DNA of 64,000 nt, taken from assembly GCF_004000765.1 (NCBI RefSeq), contig NZ_BILW01000002.1, forward strand, positions 1-64,000, written 5' to 3'. The notes beneath the pieces were generated by a model. That model had not been told where the DNA came from. It worked only from the letters and a program-made list of their open reading frames with translations, and did no database searches. This DNA is from Paenibacillus chondroitinus NBRC 15376 (GTDB lineage Bacteria; Bacillota; Bacilli; Paenibacillales; NBRC-103111). Position numbers and translations under genes: made by a program. Of this stretch, positions 53,322 to 62,049 are shown in pieces (position 1 is the stretch's first letter; the number at the start of each line of letters is the position of its first letter).

Positions 53322-55025
53322 ATGATCGACGGAAAAATTGAAGCAAAAGAAATACTATTAAAAGACCTCTTCTCTGCTAAATTCCTTTTTCAAATCCCTG
53401 GTTACCAACGCCCCTTTTCGTGGGAAAAAGATAACTTTGACCAATTGTTCGAAGATATAAAAGATGCCATGGAGTATGCAGATCTTCACAGGATTGAAGA
53501 TAACTACTTCCTAGGAAGTATCATTCTTCAGGTTAAAGAAGAAAAACCAGATGGAGCAGGCATATATGATGTTGTAGATGGTCAGCAGCGGCTGACGACA
53601 TTGACCATTTTGCTCGCAGTTCTGCGCGATTTAGTACAAGTTAGCGAAGCAAAAAAGTTCTTGCAAGAAAAAATATATCAAATGGCTAATGTCTATGAAA
53701 ATATTCCAGAAAAAGTGCGTTTACTGGTAAGAGAAAAAGATCGCGACTTTTTCAAAAAACATATTCTCACAATACAAGGAACAGAATCTGTTACTTTTCT
53801 GGATAACAGACTTATAAGCGAATCGCAGATAAACATGGTTGAAGCCATATCGACTTTCAGTCAAAAGTTTTTTATTAATGACCAACTTCATAATGAATTA
53901 CTAGATCGAATGATTAAATTCATTTTTAACAATTGCGTATTGGTATATGTAAAAACAGGTAGTTTTACATCGGCATACAGACTGTTTTCTATTTTAAATG
54001 ATAGAGGAATGCCTTTATCGACTGCTGACTTGCTAAAAAGCTCCAACCTTGGCGAAGTAGCCGATAATACTGCAAAAGAACGATATCAGAAAAAATGGGA
54101 AGACGTTGAAGAAGAACTCGGACGGGATAAATTTGATGAACTAATTGGACACATCAGAACCATCTTGGTAAAAGATAAAGCCAAAAAATCCATTATCGCG
54201 GAATACGAAGAAATTATCTTTAAGAAAAATTCCCGTCTTAGAGGAAAGCAGTTCATTGAAATGATTGAGGAAATAGCGGATATCTATAAGGAACATTTAA
54301 TGAATGCACATGTTCGGACTAGAAATCCTAAGCTTTATAATTTAATGTCAATTATGAGAGATTACATCCCCAATTCCGATTGGATCCCAGTCTACATAAG
54401 TTTTGCAAGAAAATTCACAGATGAGAACGACATTTATACCTTTTTAGTCAAGTTAGAAAAGCTTGTTGCTACAAACTGGCTTCTCGAAATCACACCAACG
54501 GCAAGAATTGTTGAGATGAATCGCCTCTTACAAATCATCGAGATAGAAAATGATGTAACAAAAATACTTGATGATGATCTTTTTGATATAACACAATATG
54601 AAGGTGATGTCGTAGCAGCTATAGACTCCCCAAATTTCTACAAAAAGAAATATTGTAAGTATGTTCTACTTCGATTGGACATGTTGCTTAGTGAAAATCA
54701 TAACATTATGAAAGCCTATACCGGCGTCATAACTGTTGAGCACGTGTTGCCACAGAATCCTTCATCGGAATGGTCCGCTGATTTCAATGATGAGACACGC
54801 AAATTCTGGACTCATCGTTTAGGCAATTTGGTGTTACTTAGCCGGATGAAAAATTCATCTGCCAACAACCGTTCATTCGATAAAAAAGTAAAGACCTACT
54901 TATCCAAAGGCATGACCGACTTTACTATTACCAAGGAATTATCGAAGTATAATGATTGGAACCCAAGCACTCTCGAAGAAAGACATTTTGCTTTGACAAA
55001 AGTGCTTGCGGATTTCTGGATGTAA
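53322..55025 (+). CDS. GmrSD-type enzyme: DUF262 domain fused to DUF1524 HNH nuclease
   Basis: The 567-residue protein has the DUF262 (ParB/Srx-like, nucleotide-binding) domain at the N-terminus with IPGYQRPFSWEKDNFDQLFEDI and VVDGQQRLTTLTILL, and a DUF1524 HNH domain at the C-terminus with ITVEHVLPQNP and HRLGNLVLLSRMKNSSANNRSF. Fused proteins of this layout are type IV restriction enzymes (GmrSD), which cut modified phage DNA using NTP hydrolysis; others have related defence roles. The linker is helical. GGGAGG precedes the ATG. It appears to be monocistronic cargo of the element. Confidence 0.88.
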   Translation: MIDGKIEAKEILLKDLFSAKFLFQIPGYQRPFSWEKDNFDQLFEDIKDAMEYADLHRIEDNYFLGSIILQVKEEKPDGAGIYDVVDGQQRLTTLTILLAVLRDLVQVSEAKKFLQEKIYQMANVYENIPEKVRLLVREKDRDFFKKHILTIQGTESVTFLDNRLISESQINMVEAISTFSQKFFINDQLHNELLDRMIKFIFNNCVLVYVKTGSFTSAYRLFSILNDRGMPLSTADLLKSSNLGEVADNTAKERYQKKWEDVEEELGRDKFDELIGHIRTILVKDKAKKSIIAEYEEIIFKKNSRLRGKQFIEMIEEIADIYKEHLMNAHVRTRNPKLYNLMSIMRDYIPNSDWIPVYISFARKFTDENDIYTFLVKLEKLVATNWLLEITPTARIVEMNRLLQIIEIENDVTKILDDDLFDITQYEGDVVAAIDSPNFYKKKYCKYVLLRLDMLLSENHNIMKAYTGVITVEHVLPQNPSSEWSADFNDETRKFWTHRLGNLVLLSRMKNSSANNRSFDKKVKTYLSKGMTDFTITKELSKYNDWNPSTLEERHFALTKVLADFWM

Positions 55026-55707
55026 TATTAAGTATCCAATAGAACACGAAAAAATGTCTTTGTGGCACCCGTGAGTAGTAAAGTGGAAGCCAGTGAAGTC
55101 ATTCGGAATAATCAGTACAGCAGTGACTTTACCATAACCATAGACAAAAGCAGCTATGGCAAAAAAAGAAACCATGCAAGCATACATGATATACTTTGAC
55201 ACAAAGTAACTTCGCTTTCGCTGCGGTCGGATACCAATTACAGCCAGGTGAATCACTAACGATGCAAGTCTGGCTTTTACAATGGCTGTCTAAGGGAACG
55301 TACCATCTAATTAAAGAAATTAGCTTTGATGATAGCGTTAGCGGTAAAAATGTGTCAGAAAGAATCAATACACCTGATTTTGAACTAAAGTGATCGTCAG
55401 GTAGTTGTAAAGTAAGTATCCTTTCGCTAAATGGCTATCGTTTATTTAATTTGACAGCAGGAAGCGGCTGTCGGAAAACCGCGGGGTCACGCTTCGCTAT
55501 GAGATATTAGTTCTTGTCTTTTAACGGAATAATCGCGATTCAATTAACGCAGAACGCAAGTAATTAACCGCCTTTTCATAGGGTGGTTTTCTTTTGGGCT
55601 AAAACAACATTTATAATTAACATAGCCTAATCCTTAAATATAACGGATATTAATTGTTAAAGCTTAACTAAAGAACAGTCGACATCATACAAGATGTCGA
55701 CTGTTCT
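55026..55707. other. Region with a decayed gene and no intact one
   Basis: The 682 bases hold a pseudogene fragment (about 55071-55393), short inverted repeats near 55452-55480, an ACCGCC/GGGTGGT hairpin near 55565-55592, and the terminator of the next minus-strand gene (55670-55709). Base composition is mixed, with some patches richer in G+C, as expected of fragments from other DNA. Confidence 0.5.
55071..55393 (+). pseudogene. Decayed exported Ig-like domain protein fragment
   Basis: Two pieces in different frames can be read: GTG at 55071 giving VAPVSSKVEASEVIRNN.. up to TGA near 55200, and then FAFAAVGYQLQPGESLTMQV with WLSKGTYHLIKEISFDD to a TGA at 55391. The second resembles the end of bacterial Ig-like domains (PGES.., KGTYRLVKEI). 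A frameshift or deletion separates them. Confidence 0.45.
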
Positions 55708-55709
55708 TT
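55670..55709 (-). terminator. Terminator of the 110-residue gene
   Basis: AAAGAACAGTCGACATC-ATACAA-GATGTCGACTGTTCTTT: a 17-base perfect stem touching the stop codon of the minus-strand gene. Confidence 0.85.
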
Positions 55710-56040
55710 ATAAAATGATGTCGCTTTCCCATTGAATCTCTTCTCTCACCAAAAGATCAAACATTAATTTAATAAAAGTTGACTTTGTATTAATCAAAAA
55801 ATCATCACTAAAATAAATATGAGCAATTAGGGACAATTCTTTTAATCTTTCGTTTGGCAAAGCACTATTTACAGATTGGACAAATGGTTTATACATATTA
55901 TCATTAATAAGTGCAAGCAATTCATCATTTCTGATATAAGAGAGTGTCTTAGCTTGTGATTCCTTAGTTAAGGAAACGAAATCTTTTACCGATAATCCAT
56001 TAACTAATAATTCATTAAAACTCTCACTAAAATTGTCCAT
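55708..56040 (-). CDS. Hypothetical protein, 110 residues
   Basis: ATG at 56040 follows GGGGGGAG. The product is acidic and helical (FSESFNELLVNGLSVKDFVSLTKESQ, LKELSLIAHIYFSDDFL). No motif or family was recognised. It follows the 83-residue gene by 52 bases and ends in a strong terminator, so both form a two-gene unit. Confidence 0.7.
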   Translation of the reverse strand: MDNFSESFNELLVNGLSVKDFVSLTKESQAKTLSYIRNDELLALINDNMYKPFVQSVNSALPNERLKELSLIAHIYFSDDFLINTKSTFIKLMFDLLVREEIQWESDIIL

Positions 56041-56092
56041 AAATCTCCCCCCAATAAATATATTTAGGAAGGATGTATATAATCATTTAAAT

Positions 56093-56344
56093 TTACATAT
56101 GTAAGTCGATTGTTGCCCCGAGAACTACGTCCTTTGCGTTAAAGCTTTTATTATTCAAGAATTCCACAAATCGATTTACTAAATATTTTTCATTTAGATC
56201 TGCTTTATTAATAGTTTTGAACTCCACCACCAAAGCTCTTAGTTCGTCTATGGATAAGTCCTCTTTAATATGAATAACATTTAACTTTTCATCGAGATCT
56301 TTTACAATGTGAAATTTTTTAACTTCAGTATCCCCGTTGATCAT
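56093..56344 (-). CDS. Hypothetical protein, 83 residues
   Basis: ATG at 56344 follows AAGGAGG. The acidic product (VKKFHIVKDLDEKLNVIHI, IDELRALVVEFKTINKADL, NRFVEFLNNKSFNAKDVVLG) has a strand-helix-helix look. No family was recognised. It heads a two-gene operon; the pair's size and arrangement would suit a toxin-antitoxin or immunity pair, but nothing in the sequences proves this. Confidence 0.7.
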   Translation of the reverse strand: MINGDTEVKKFHIVKDLDEKLNVIHIKEDLSIDELRALVVEFKTINKADLNEKYLVNRFVEFLNNKSFNAKDVVLGATIDLHM

Positions 56345-56932
56345 TTACAAAATCCTCCTTTTATTCGATAAAGTAAAATATATCAGAAGTGATTTAATAG
56401 CGCAAAAGAATTTTCTCGTAGCTAGCATGCTACAGACACCCAATGGTGCAGGTAAATTGGTTTGATGTTCCTTGCGGTTTTGGAGAGCTTGGAAAGCTTC
56501 ATCAACCATTGCCTACTATGGCACGATAGACGAATCAATATACCCATTTGCGCGTTTGACATAGTGCGTCTCCTTCAACCTTGTATAACTTGAAACTCAA
56601 AAAGCGATCAATTTTACTATACAGCATTGCATTTCAGGAAAGATATCGAAATTGTCTGTCTCAATATAATCAGCACAAATAGCTCCTCTTAACATTCCTG
56701 TATCCGCAGATAACTTTAATTATTTACTTGCACGGCGCTGACGGATTATCCCAACGAACGTTATAATGATTTAGTTCTCACCCACATCTCCTAAAAAATA
56801 AGCCAGTGCGAATGCACTGGTTTGGTTAACCCACTAAATCAAATAATAAATCAAGTTTCATCCACTGTTTTTTTGAAATATGCATAATGACCCTAAATCA
56901 CCGTGTTGTAATGTTAATTGTTTTTTTGCACT
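56345..56932. other. Gene-poor region between two minus-strand units
   Basis: The 588 bases contain the promoter of the 83-residue gene and, at the far end, the terminator of the RlmJ-like gene. Short decayed coding-looking stretches exist on the minus strand near 56600-56710, but none can be assigned. Confidence 0.5.
56792..56822 (-). terminator. Terminator of the RlmJ-like gene
   Basis: Minus strand: CCAGTGC-ATTC-GCACTGG followed by CTTATTTTTT. It lies about 110 bases after the stop. Confidence 0.75.
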
Positions 56933-57781
56933 TTAGGCAAATGATTTTTCAACTCTCCAAGAATTAATACTATTATTAAAATAGCTTAATTCTTGTTTAA
57001 TATTAGGAATGAAAGTGGCTAAATTTTTTGAGAAAAGCATTCCTGTTTCATACATAAATTGAGAAGATGGTTTCCCACCATTATCATATTGGTAGTTCAC
57101 CAGAGTTAAACTTGATAGCATCTCTTTAAATTCACTAACTTCATCTCTCATTTTATTCTTATAAAGCGGATACCATATTATAAAGTCAATTTTAGCATCA
57201 TTCATGGTTTTTATGGCATTTGCAACATATACGTAATCCCATAGAAGAATGTTATTATTAGGATCCTTGAACTCTCCCTCCAATTTTATATTCTTCCAAA
57301 ATGGATCAATAAAGACAATGTCCGGTTTACATTTCCTACTTATTAACTCTTCCAAATATTTAAAACCATCGATATTTTTGTAATTCACATTCCAGCTAGC
57401 ATTGTTTATATCATTTATTACATTTGTATATTTTTCTTTTTCTATTTCACAAATATCCATAATAATATTATGCTTTAGATTAATTATCTTGTTCAAGTGT
57501 TTGTAAATATGTCCCCAAGACGAATAATAATCAAAATCATCAGATATTTTAGTGGGGAAATTTTGCAAATTTATATAATTAGTGTTCAAGCAATTAACTT
57601 CAAAGTTCTTCAATATTTGGTAAATCCCATCTTTCCCGCTATTAGAGGAGCCTACTCTCCCTTTCATAACAGAACCATGCGTTTCAACGTAATGCAGTTT
57701 CCCTTTATTTTTAAAAATTTGATCAATTAATTCGATCAATACAGCATGCTTCCATACGTCACCGAAATTTCCCAAACTCAT
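56933..57781 (-). CDS. RlmJ-like adenine-N6 methyltransferase family protein
   Basis: The 282-residue protein begins LGNFGDVWKHAVLIELIDQI, which matches the GN.aDVlKH.vL start of RlmJ, the 23S rRNA A2030 methyltransferase. HYVETHGS stands where the SAM loop begins, and DIVFIDPFWK where the catalytic (D/N)PPY is expected. The DPFW variant and the many sequence changes suggest another substrate or loss of activity. The frame opens with a TTG at 57796, but ATG at 57781 has GAGAGGTG at seven-base spacing. It is AT-rich, stands alone, and has its own terminator; canonical rlmJ is uncommon in Firmicutes, so a role as element cargo, perhaps modifying DNA or RNA for defence, is possible. Confidence 0.65.
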   Translation of the reverse strand: MSLGNFGDVWKHAVLIELIDQIFKNKGKLHYVETHGSVMKGRVGSSNSGKDGIYQILKNFEVNCLNTNYINLQNFPTKISDDFDYYSSWGHIYKHLNKIINLKHNIIMDICEIEKEKYTNVINDINNASWNVNYKNIDGFKYLEELISRKCKPDIVFIDPFWKNIKLEGEFKDPNNNILLWDYVYVANAIKTMNDAKIDFIIWYPLYKNKMRDEVSEFKEMLSSLTLVNYQYDNGGKPSSQFMYETGMLFSKNLATFIPNIKQELSYFNNSINSWRVEKSFA

Positions 57782-57889
57782 TAAGACACCTCTCAATAAT
57801 AAAAATTCACATAACCCTTTCTAATCAAAACTACTGTCATTGCTCATTCAAATATTACAGTAATCAATTTGTCATACATCTAAAGAAAT

Positions 57890-57915
57890 AAAAAACGCAG
57901 GTTTTATCTGCGCTT
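57890..57915 (-). terminator. Terminator of the helicase-DarT-glycohydrolase operon
   Basis: Minus strand: CGCAG-ATAAAAC-CTGCG followed by TTTTTTA, 21 bases after the glycohydrolase stop. Confidence 0.8.
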
Positions 57916-57935
57916 TTATAGTTAGATACTTCCTA

Positions 57936-59567
57936 CTATTTCATTTTTGATTTTATGAATGCAACTAAATCTTGTACTGATTTTTCCCCAAGGCTCTTAC
58001 TTACATATTTTGTAACCATCAAATTCAAATCGCTCGAAGTTACATCGGAAGAAACCGACTCTTCTTTTAAAATTTCAGAAAAAATATTAAAAACGGTACT
58101 TACTGTTACTCTTGGAGGTAGGATTTTACTTAAATATTCAAAATCTTTCCCGTTTAAATTTATAAATATTTCTTCCGCATTCTGCTTTACATTCACAATC
58201 GGCTTATCCGCTTTAAATTCATGATTAACGTCGATTTTCTTTATTACTTTAACATAAAAAGTTTGACCTTCGACTGATGAGAACTTATATGTATTTACAT
58301 CAATTTTATTTGTTGATGATTTATTATTGATTTTTTCAATCAGTTTTAACGAAGAAAACGGTCCAAATGAAAATTCCTCTTTTTCATTTTTTAAGTTAGT
58401 AATTTTTTCTTTGAACTTTTTATTATCTGACCAATGCCATAATCTCTCATTTACGTCTTCGTAAATTGTTTTTCCCATATTATTTACTAATGTTCTCGCA
58501 TAACTATAATCTTGAACTAGAAACCATTCGGGTTGGATCCATTCCGTTCCATGTATTGCTCCAAGTAAAGCACCAGCCATTGAAGCGTTAGTATCTGTGT
58601 CTGCATTGTCCATTGATGCCAAATCCATAATGGCTGCACTTGGGTCAGCCGCGTACTTAGAAGCCATATAAATGGCTACTAACGTTGCAACTGTACCTGC
58701 TCCACGAGTTTTCTTGTCAAAGCAATTTAATTTTGTTAAGGTATCCATTTTCGAATCAAGAAGCCCTCTTTTGACAGCTTTTTGAGACAATTCTAATCCC
58801 ACAACTATTTCATTAGCAGTTTCTTCCCAAGTTTTCATATATTGACCGTTAGTGATGTTAAAAGCTGTATCTTGCCATTCCTTTATATTATTCACTTTAG
58901 GAAATTGGGACCATCTAATTTTATTTTCAATTAAATATGCAATTAACTCCCCATAATCCAATGAGCTCTCTTTCTCCACTAAATAGTGTAATGCCCAGGC
59001 ATAAACAATTGCACTTAATAATGCCCTAGGATGTCCATGGGTAGCAATTCCATTTAAAAACACTTGATTTGTTAATTCTTCTATTCTACCTCTACAGAAA
59101 AACACGTGCGGCATGATACGCATCGTAACGCCATTTCCACCCGCTTCAAAATATCTTTTAACATCATCTAGATTTTGTTTATCAACTTTCCACGGTGGAT
59201 TCCCACTACTCCAAGTGTCAGCAGCCCTTTTTGTTGCTCCGCCGCCACCTCTTTCATAAACCAGCCAAGCGGGCAACTCGACTTTGACGAAATGTGAAAA
59301 CCAATTTTTATATCCCAAACTTCTTGCTGTAGCAAATATTAATTGAGTATCATCGCTATAAGAGCCAGCAGAAATTTCTTCTTGATGAGGCTGATAACGT
59401 CCTCCACTTTTTCTATTCCAAGAAATAAAGTTTTTCTGTATAAAATCTTTTTTGTTTGTATTCATTCCACGATCTTCATACACCCATCCAAGGGCATCTC
59501 CAATCATTGCCCCTAGCATGGAACCCATATATTTATCAATAGTTTGAACTTTATTTTGTGAATGCAT
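57936..59567 (-). CDS. ADP-ribosylglycohydrolase (DraG/ARH family) with an extra C-terminal domain
   Basis: The 543-residue protein has the ARH fold: GAMIGDALGWVYED (residues 19-32), the metal-binding SDDTQL (71-76) and the second metal motif DNADTDTNASMAGALLGAIHG (from 320). It should remove ADP-ribose from a target. From about residue 410 an extra domain of 130 residues (SLKLIEKINNKSSTNKI, FYVKVIKKIDVNHEFKADK, VTVSTVFNIFSEILKEE) has no recognised family. The upstream frame to 59660 overlaps the DarT gene; ATG at 59567, seven bases after the DarT stop, has AAGGA close by. Next to a DarT toxin, an antitoxin role is the natural guess. It is the last gene before a terminator. Confidence 0.88.
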   Translation of the reverse strand: MHSQNKVQTIDKYMGSMLGAMIGDALGWVYEDRGMNTNKKDFIQKNFISWNRKSGGRYQPHQEEISAGSYSDDTQLIFATARSLGYKNWFSHFVKVELPAWLVYERGGGGATKRAADTWSSGNPPWKVDKQNLDDVKRYFEAGGNGVTMRIMPHVFFCRGRIEELTNQVFLNGIATHGHPRALLSAIVYAWALHYLVEKESSLDYGELIAYLIENKIRWSQFPKVNNIKEWQDTAFNITNGQYMKTWEETANEIVVGLELSQKAVKRGLLDSKMDTLTKLNCFDKKTRGAGTVATLVAIYMASKYAADPSAAIMDLASMDNADTDTNASMAGALLGAIHGTEWIQPEWFLVQDYSYARTLVNNMGKTIYEDVNERLWHWSDNKKFKEKITNLKNEKEEFSFGPFSSLKLIEKINNKSSTNKIDVNTYKFSSVEGQTFYVKVIKKIDVNHEFKADKPIVNVKQNAEEIFINLNGKDFEYLSKILPPRVTVSTVFNIFSEILKEESVSSDVTSSDLNLMVTKYVSKSLGEKSVQDLVAFIKSKMK

Positions 59568-59574
59568 TATTCCT

Positions 59575-60258
59575 TCATTCCTCTCTATAGAGTATTTCTG
59601 AAGGTACTTGCCCATTTCGAACCATTGCACTCCAAGAAACCTCAAAAAGATCTGGTGCAATAATAAAGGTTAGATCATCCGGCACACCTTTAATAAACTT
59701 TAATCTTGCTTTTTCCTTCCTAGCTTGCTCTTCATTTGGTACAACCAAACCTAATATATCACTTCGAGAAACATTTTTATAAATTAAAACTTCAGCTTGG
59801 TCATCTGTCGCACAACAAGAGAGCATTCTTTGTGTTCTATTCATTGGTCTTTGTCCTTGAACCGTTTGATTAAACATTCCTGAAAATCCTTCATAACCTT
59901 CTTTGATGTACACTCCTCTTCCGGCTGCAGCATTTCTATGACAAAAAAGAGTGGTATCATTCGTAACTAGGTAGGGGTTAATCAAAATTATAACCCATTC
60001 AGTGAATAATGGGTCATTGTTTTTTATATTTCTTAAATACCATGTGTTAGGATACTGAACTGTGCAGCAAACATAATCTTCTTTTCCATCCAATCTTAAA
60101 GGGTCATTTTTACTCAACAATTCTATCTGATCATCTAGTTCTGTATTTGCAACGATGCCTGATTCTTTGGACAAAATATGAGGTAACTTATTTGATTTGG
60201 TAAAATGACAAAGTCTGGTTATACCCTTTTGCTCTAAAAGTTGTTTATTAGTTGTCAT
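59575..60258 (-). CDS. DarT-like DNA ADP-ribosyltransferase (DUF4433)
   Basis: The 227-residue protein matches the DarT family: the NAD-binding ITRLCHFTKSNKLPHIL with HFT (residues 18-20), VCCTVQYPNTWYL, a loop with FCHRNAAAGRGVY and the catalytic glutamate in DDQAEVLIY (Glu156). DarT modifies thymidine (DarT2 type) or guanosine on single-stranded DNA and so blocks replication of host or phage. Known partners (DarG) carry a macrodomain; here the partner is an ARH-type glycohydrolase. ATG at 60258 has GAGGA six bases upstream and overlaps the helicase gene by 11 nt; the longer frame from 60273 is less likely. The nucleotide specificity cannot be told by eye. Confidence 0.85.
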   Translation of the reverse strand: MTTNKQLLEQKGITRLCHFTKSNKLPHILSKESGIVANTELDDQIELLSKNDPLRLDGKEDYVCCTVQYPNTWYLRNIKNNDPLFTEWVIILINPYLVTNDTTLFCHRNAAAGRGVYIKEGYEGFSGMFNQTVQGQRPMNRTQRMLSCCATDDQAEVLIYKNVSRSDILGLVVPNEEQARKEKARLKFIKGVPDDLTFIIAPDLFEVSWSAMVRNGQVPSEILYREE

Positions 60259-61666
60259 AGCTGTCCTCATCATCTTCGTGATATAATTCTCTTTCTCTAG
60301 GGAGCAATTCAGTTAATGCACCTGAGTATGAAATGTATAGTTCTGATTTTGCTCTGGTTACTCCAACATAAAGTAACTTTATTTCTTCACTAAGCGCTTC
60401 TTCATAACTTTCTAAAGCTAGAATTCTTTCTTCGGCAGGTAGCCGTAAAGAATTACAATATGGTAGGATGACGGTATCAAATTCTAATCCTTTAGCGGAA
60501 TGATACGTTCCCACAGATACTCTTGGATCGGAGAGCCACCTACTCATTTCGCCGTATAACTCCTGAATCGGATATATTTGTCTTACTTTGTTGATAATTT
60601 GATTAACCGTTTCACGATCTCGCACTAATATCGCAATCGTTCTTGTTCTATTGTTACGAATTACATTTTCTATAAAAAAGTCTAGCTCGTCCTTTTCAGA
60701 GTTGAATTCCAATAACGCAGGTTTAGGACCAGAAGCTCGAGAAAATTTAGGTTCAATTAAATCTGTATCTTCATGAAAATACTTCATTTTTGAGATCGCT
60801 AATCCAAGTGAAGCAATCTCCCGAGTATTTCTATAATTTTGTTCAAATCTCCATATTCTGGGATTAACTAAACCTGCGGATCTCCAAGAAATACGGCTAC
60901 CGTAAATTTGTTGAGCAACATCACCAAAATATGTTAAGCTTCCATCTTTAGGTACAGCTAATGCCAACGAAAGGAGCATCATTGGCGAAAAATCTTGACC
61001 TTCGTCTAGAATAATATGCTTATACATTCTTTTGGAACTATCTACTTTTAATTCGTCGCATACATGAAGTGCTAAATCTTCAAAATCATATTTATGTCCT
61101 TCTTCTGCCCGCAACTCCAAGTATTCGAGATACACATAAAAGAAATATTTTCGATTAGCTCTAGCTATCCACGTCCCGCTTCTGCCAATACGTTCTACTG
61201 ATTCATATTGCTCTAAAGTTCGAATCCCCATCTTTTCAAGCCAGCTTATCTCTTCGATAAAGACCTCGGAATTTCTTTCAAGCGTACTAACATTTGGATT
61301 TTCAAATCTCACACGTGTCAATGCTTTTTTTATTAAATCGTTTTTAGTATCTGATGAGGCGATAACTCCCCAACCCATTTTATTTCTTGAATTTAGATAT
61401 CCACGTGCAAATTTGTGATAGTTTAAGACATCCACATTAGAGTATCTACTATCAGAAATTGACTTCAAGTAAGTAACTAGTGCTTTATTAAAAGTAACGA
61501 GCATTACTCGCTCGCCTGGTTTGCAATGTGTAGACGCTAAATAAGCTGATCGTAAGATTGCCAACGTTGTTTTACCACTTCCTGCTGTACCCAATACTAC
61601 AAAGTGACCCTTTTCTGGCAAATACAAAACCTCTGACTGTAAACCTTCTGGTACGGGTAATGACAT
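60248..61666 (-). CDS. UvrD/Rep-like SF1 helicase of the DarT operon
   Basis: The 472-residue protein is a short SF1A helicase: Walker A LGTAGSGKTTLA (about 25-36), motif II LDEGQDFSP (220-228), QNYRNTREIA, GTYHSAKGLEFDTVILP and LLYVGVTRAKSELY. It lacks the large 1B/2B and C-terminal extensions of UvrD or PcrA. AGGAGG precedes the ATG. It is the first gene of the three-gene operon, overlapping DarT. It may load on or sense phage replication intermediates or expose single strands for DarT; this is inference from position. Confidence 0.88.
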   Translation of the reverse strand: MSLPVPEGLQSEVLYLPEKGHFVVLGTAGSGKTTLAILRSAYLASTHCKPGERVMLVTFNKALVTYLKSISDSRYSNVDVLNYHKFARGYLNSRNKMGWGVIASSDTKNDLIKKALTRVRFENPNVSTLERNSEVFIEEISWLEKMGIRTLEQYESVERIGRSGTWIARANRKYFFYVYLEYLELRAEEGHKYDFEDLALHVCDELKVDSSKRMYKHIILDEGQDFSPMMLLSLALAVPKDGSLTYFGDVAQQIYGSRISWRSAGLVNPRIWRFEQNYRNTREIASLGLAISKMKYFHEDTDLIEPKFSRASGPKPALLEFNSEKDELDFFIENVIRNNRTRTIAILVRDRETVNQIINKVRQIYPIQELYGEMSRWLSDPRVSVGTYHSAKGLEFDTVILPYCNSLRLPAEERILALESYEEALSEEIKLLYVGVTRAKSELYISYSGALTELLPRERELYHEDDEDSYDN

Positions 61667-62049
61667 CTAAAGTCCTCCTAGTTGTAAATTCTCGTGGTTA
61701 ATTCGAATCATTCTATAAAAAATATTCGATAAATAATAAGAAAATATGACTATTTTTCACCTACGATAAAACATAACATAATCAAATGGTCGAAATTTGT
61801 CGTTAATTGACAAGTCAGCAAAATTCCTTCCATGAATAATAAAAAAACATAAAAATTCAAATAAAAACAAACCGTCTGGTGAACAAACGGTTTGTTTTTT
61901 ATTGATTTTTGTGCCATTTAATAGTGGTTTATTCTTTTTTGCGGCATATTTAGGAAATAAATCCTTAAAGAATGAAAATTATAAGTGTTGATATTCATAA
62001 AAAGAAACATCCAGTCAAAATTGCCACAGCAGCTGTAAAATTTGTTTTT
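61667..62049. other. Intergenic region between the helicase operon and the DUF1643 gene
   Basis: The 383 bases hold the promoter region of the helicase operon (right of 61667), a terminator (61863-61900) and a 34-codon plus-strand frame from 61972 that lacks a binding site. Nothing else was seen. Confidence 0.5.
61863..61900. terminator. Bidirectional terminator
   Basis: AAAAACAAACCGT-CTGGTGAACA-ACGGTTTGTTTTTT. The T run on the minus strand fits termination of the DUF1643 gene, about 150 bases upstream. Confidence 0.8.

Noticed and set aside
55129-55368. Minus-strand frames over the decayed Ig-like fragment
   Set aside because: They have no binding site or recognisable product, while the plus strand shows family-like residues in two frames.
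56600-56710. Minus-strand coding-looking stretch (MLRGAICADYIE..) faintly like the start of an ADP-ribosylglycohydrolase
   Set aside because: It is only about 35 codons, ends in a stop, has no binding site, and the similarity is too weak to call a remnant.
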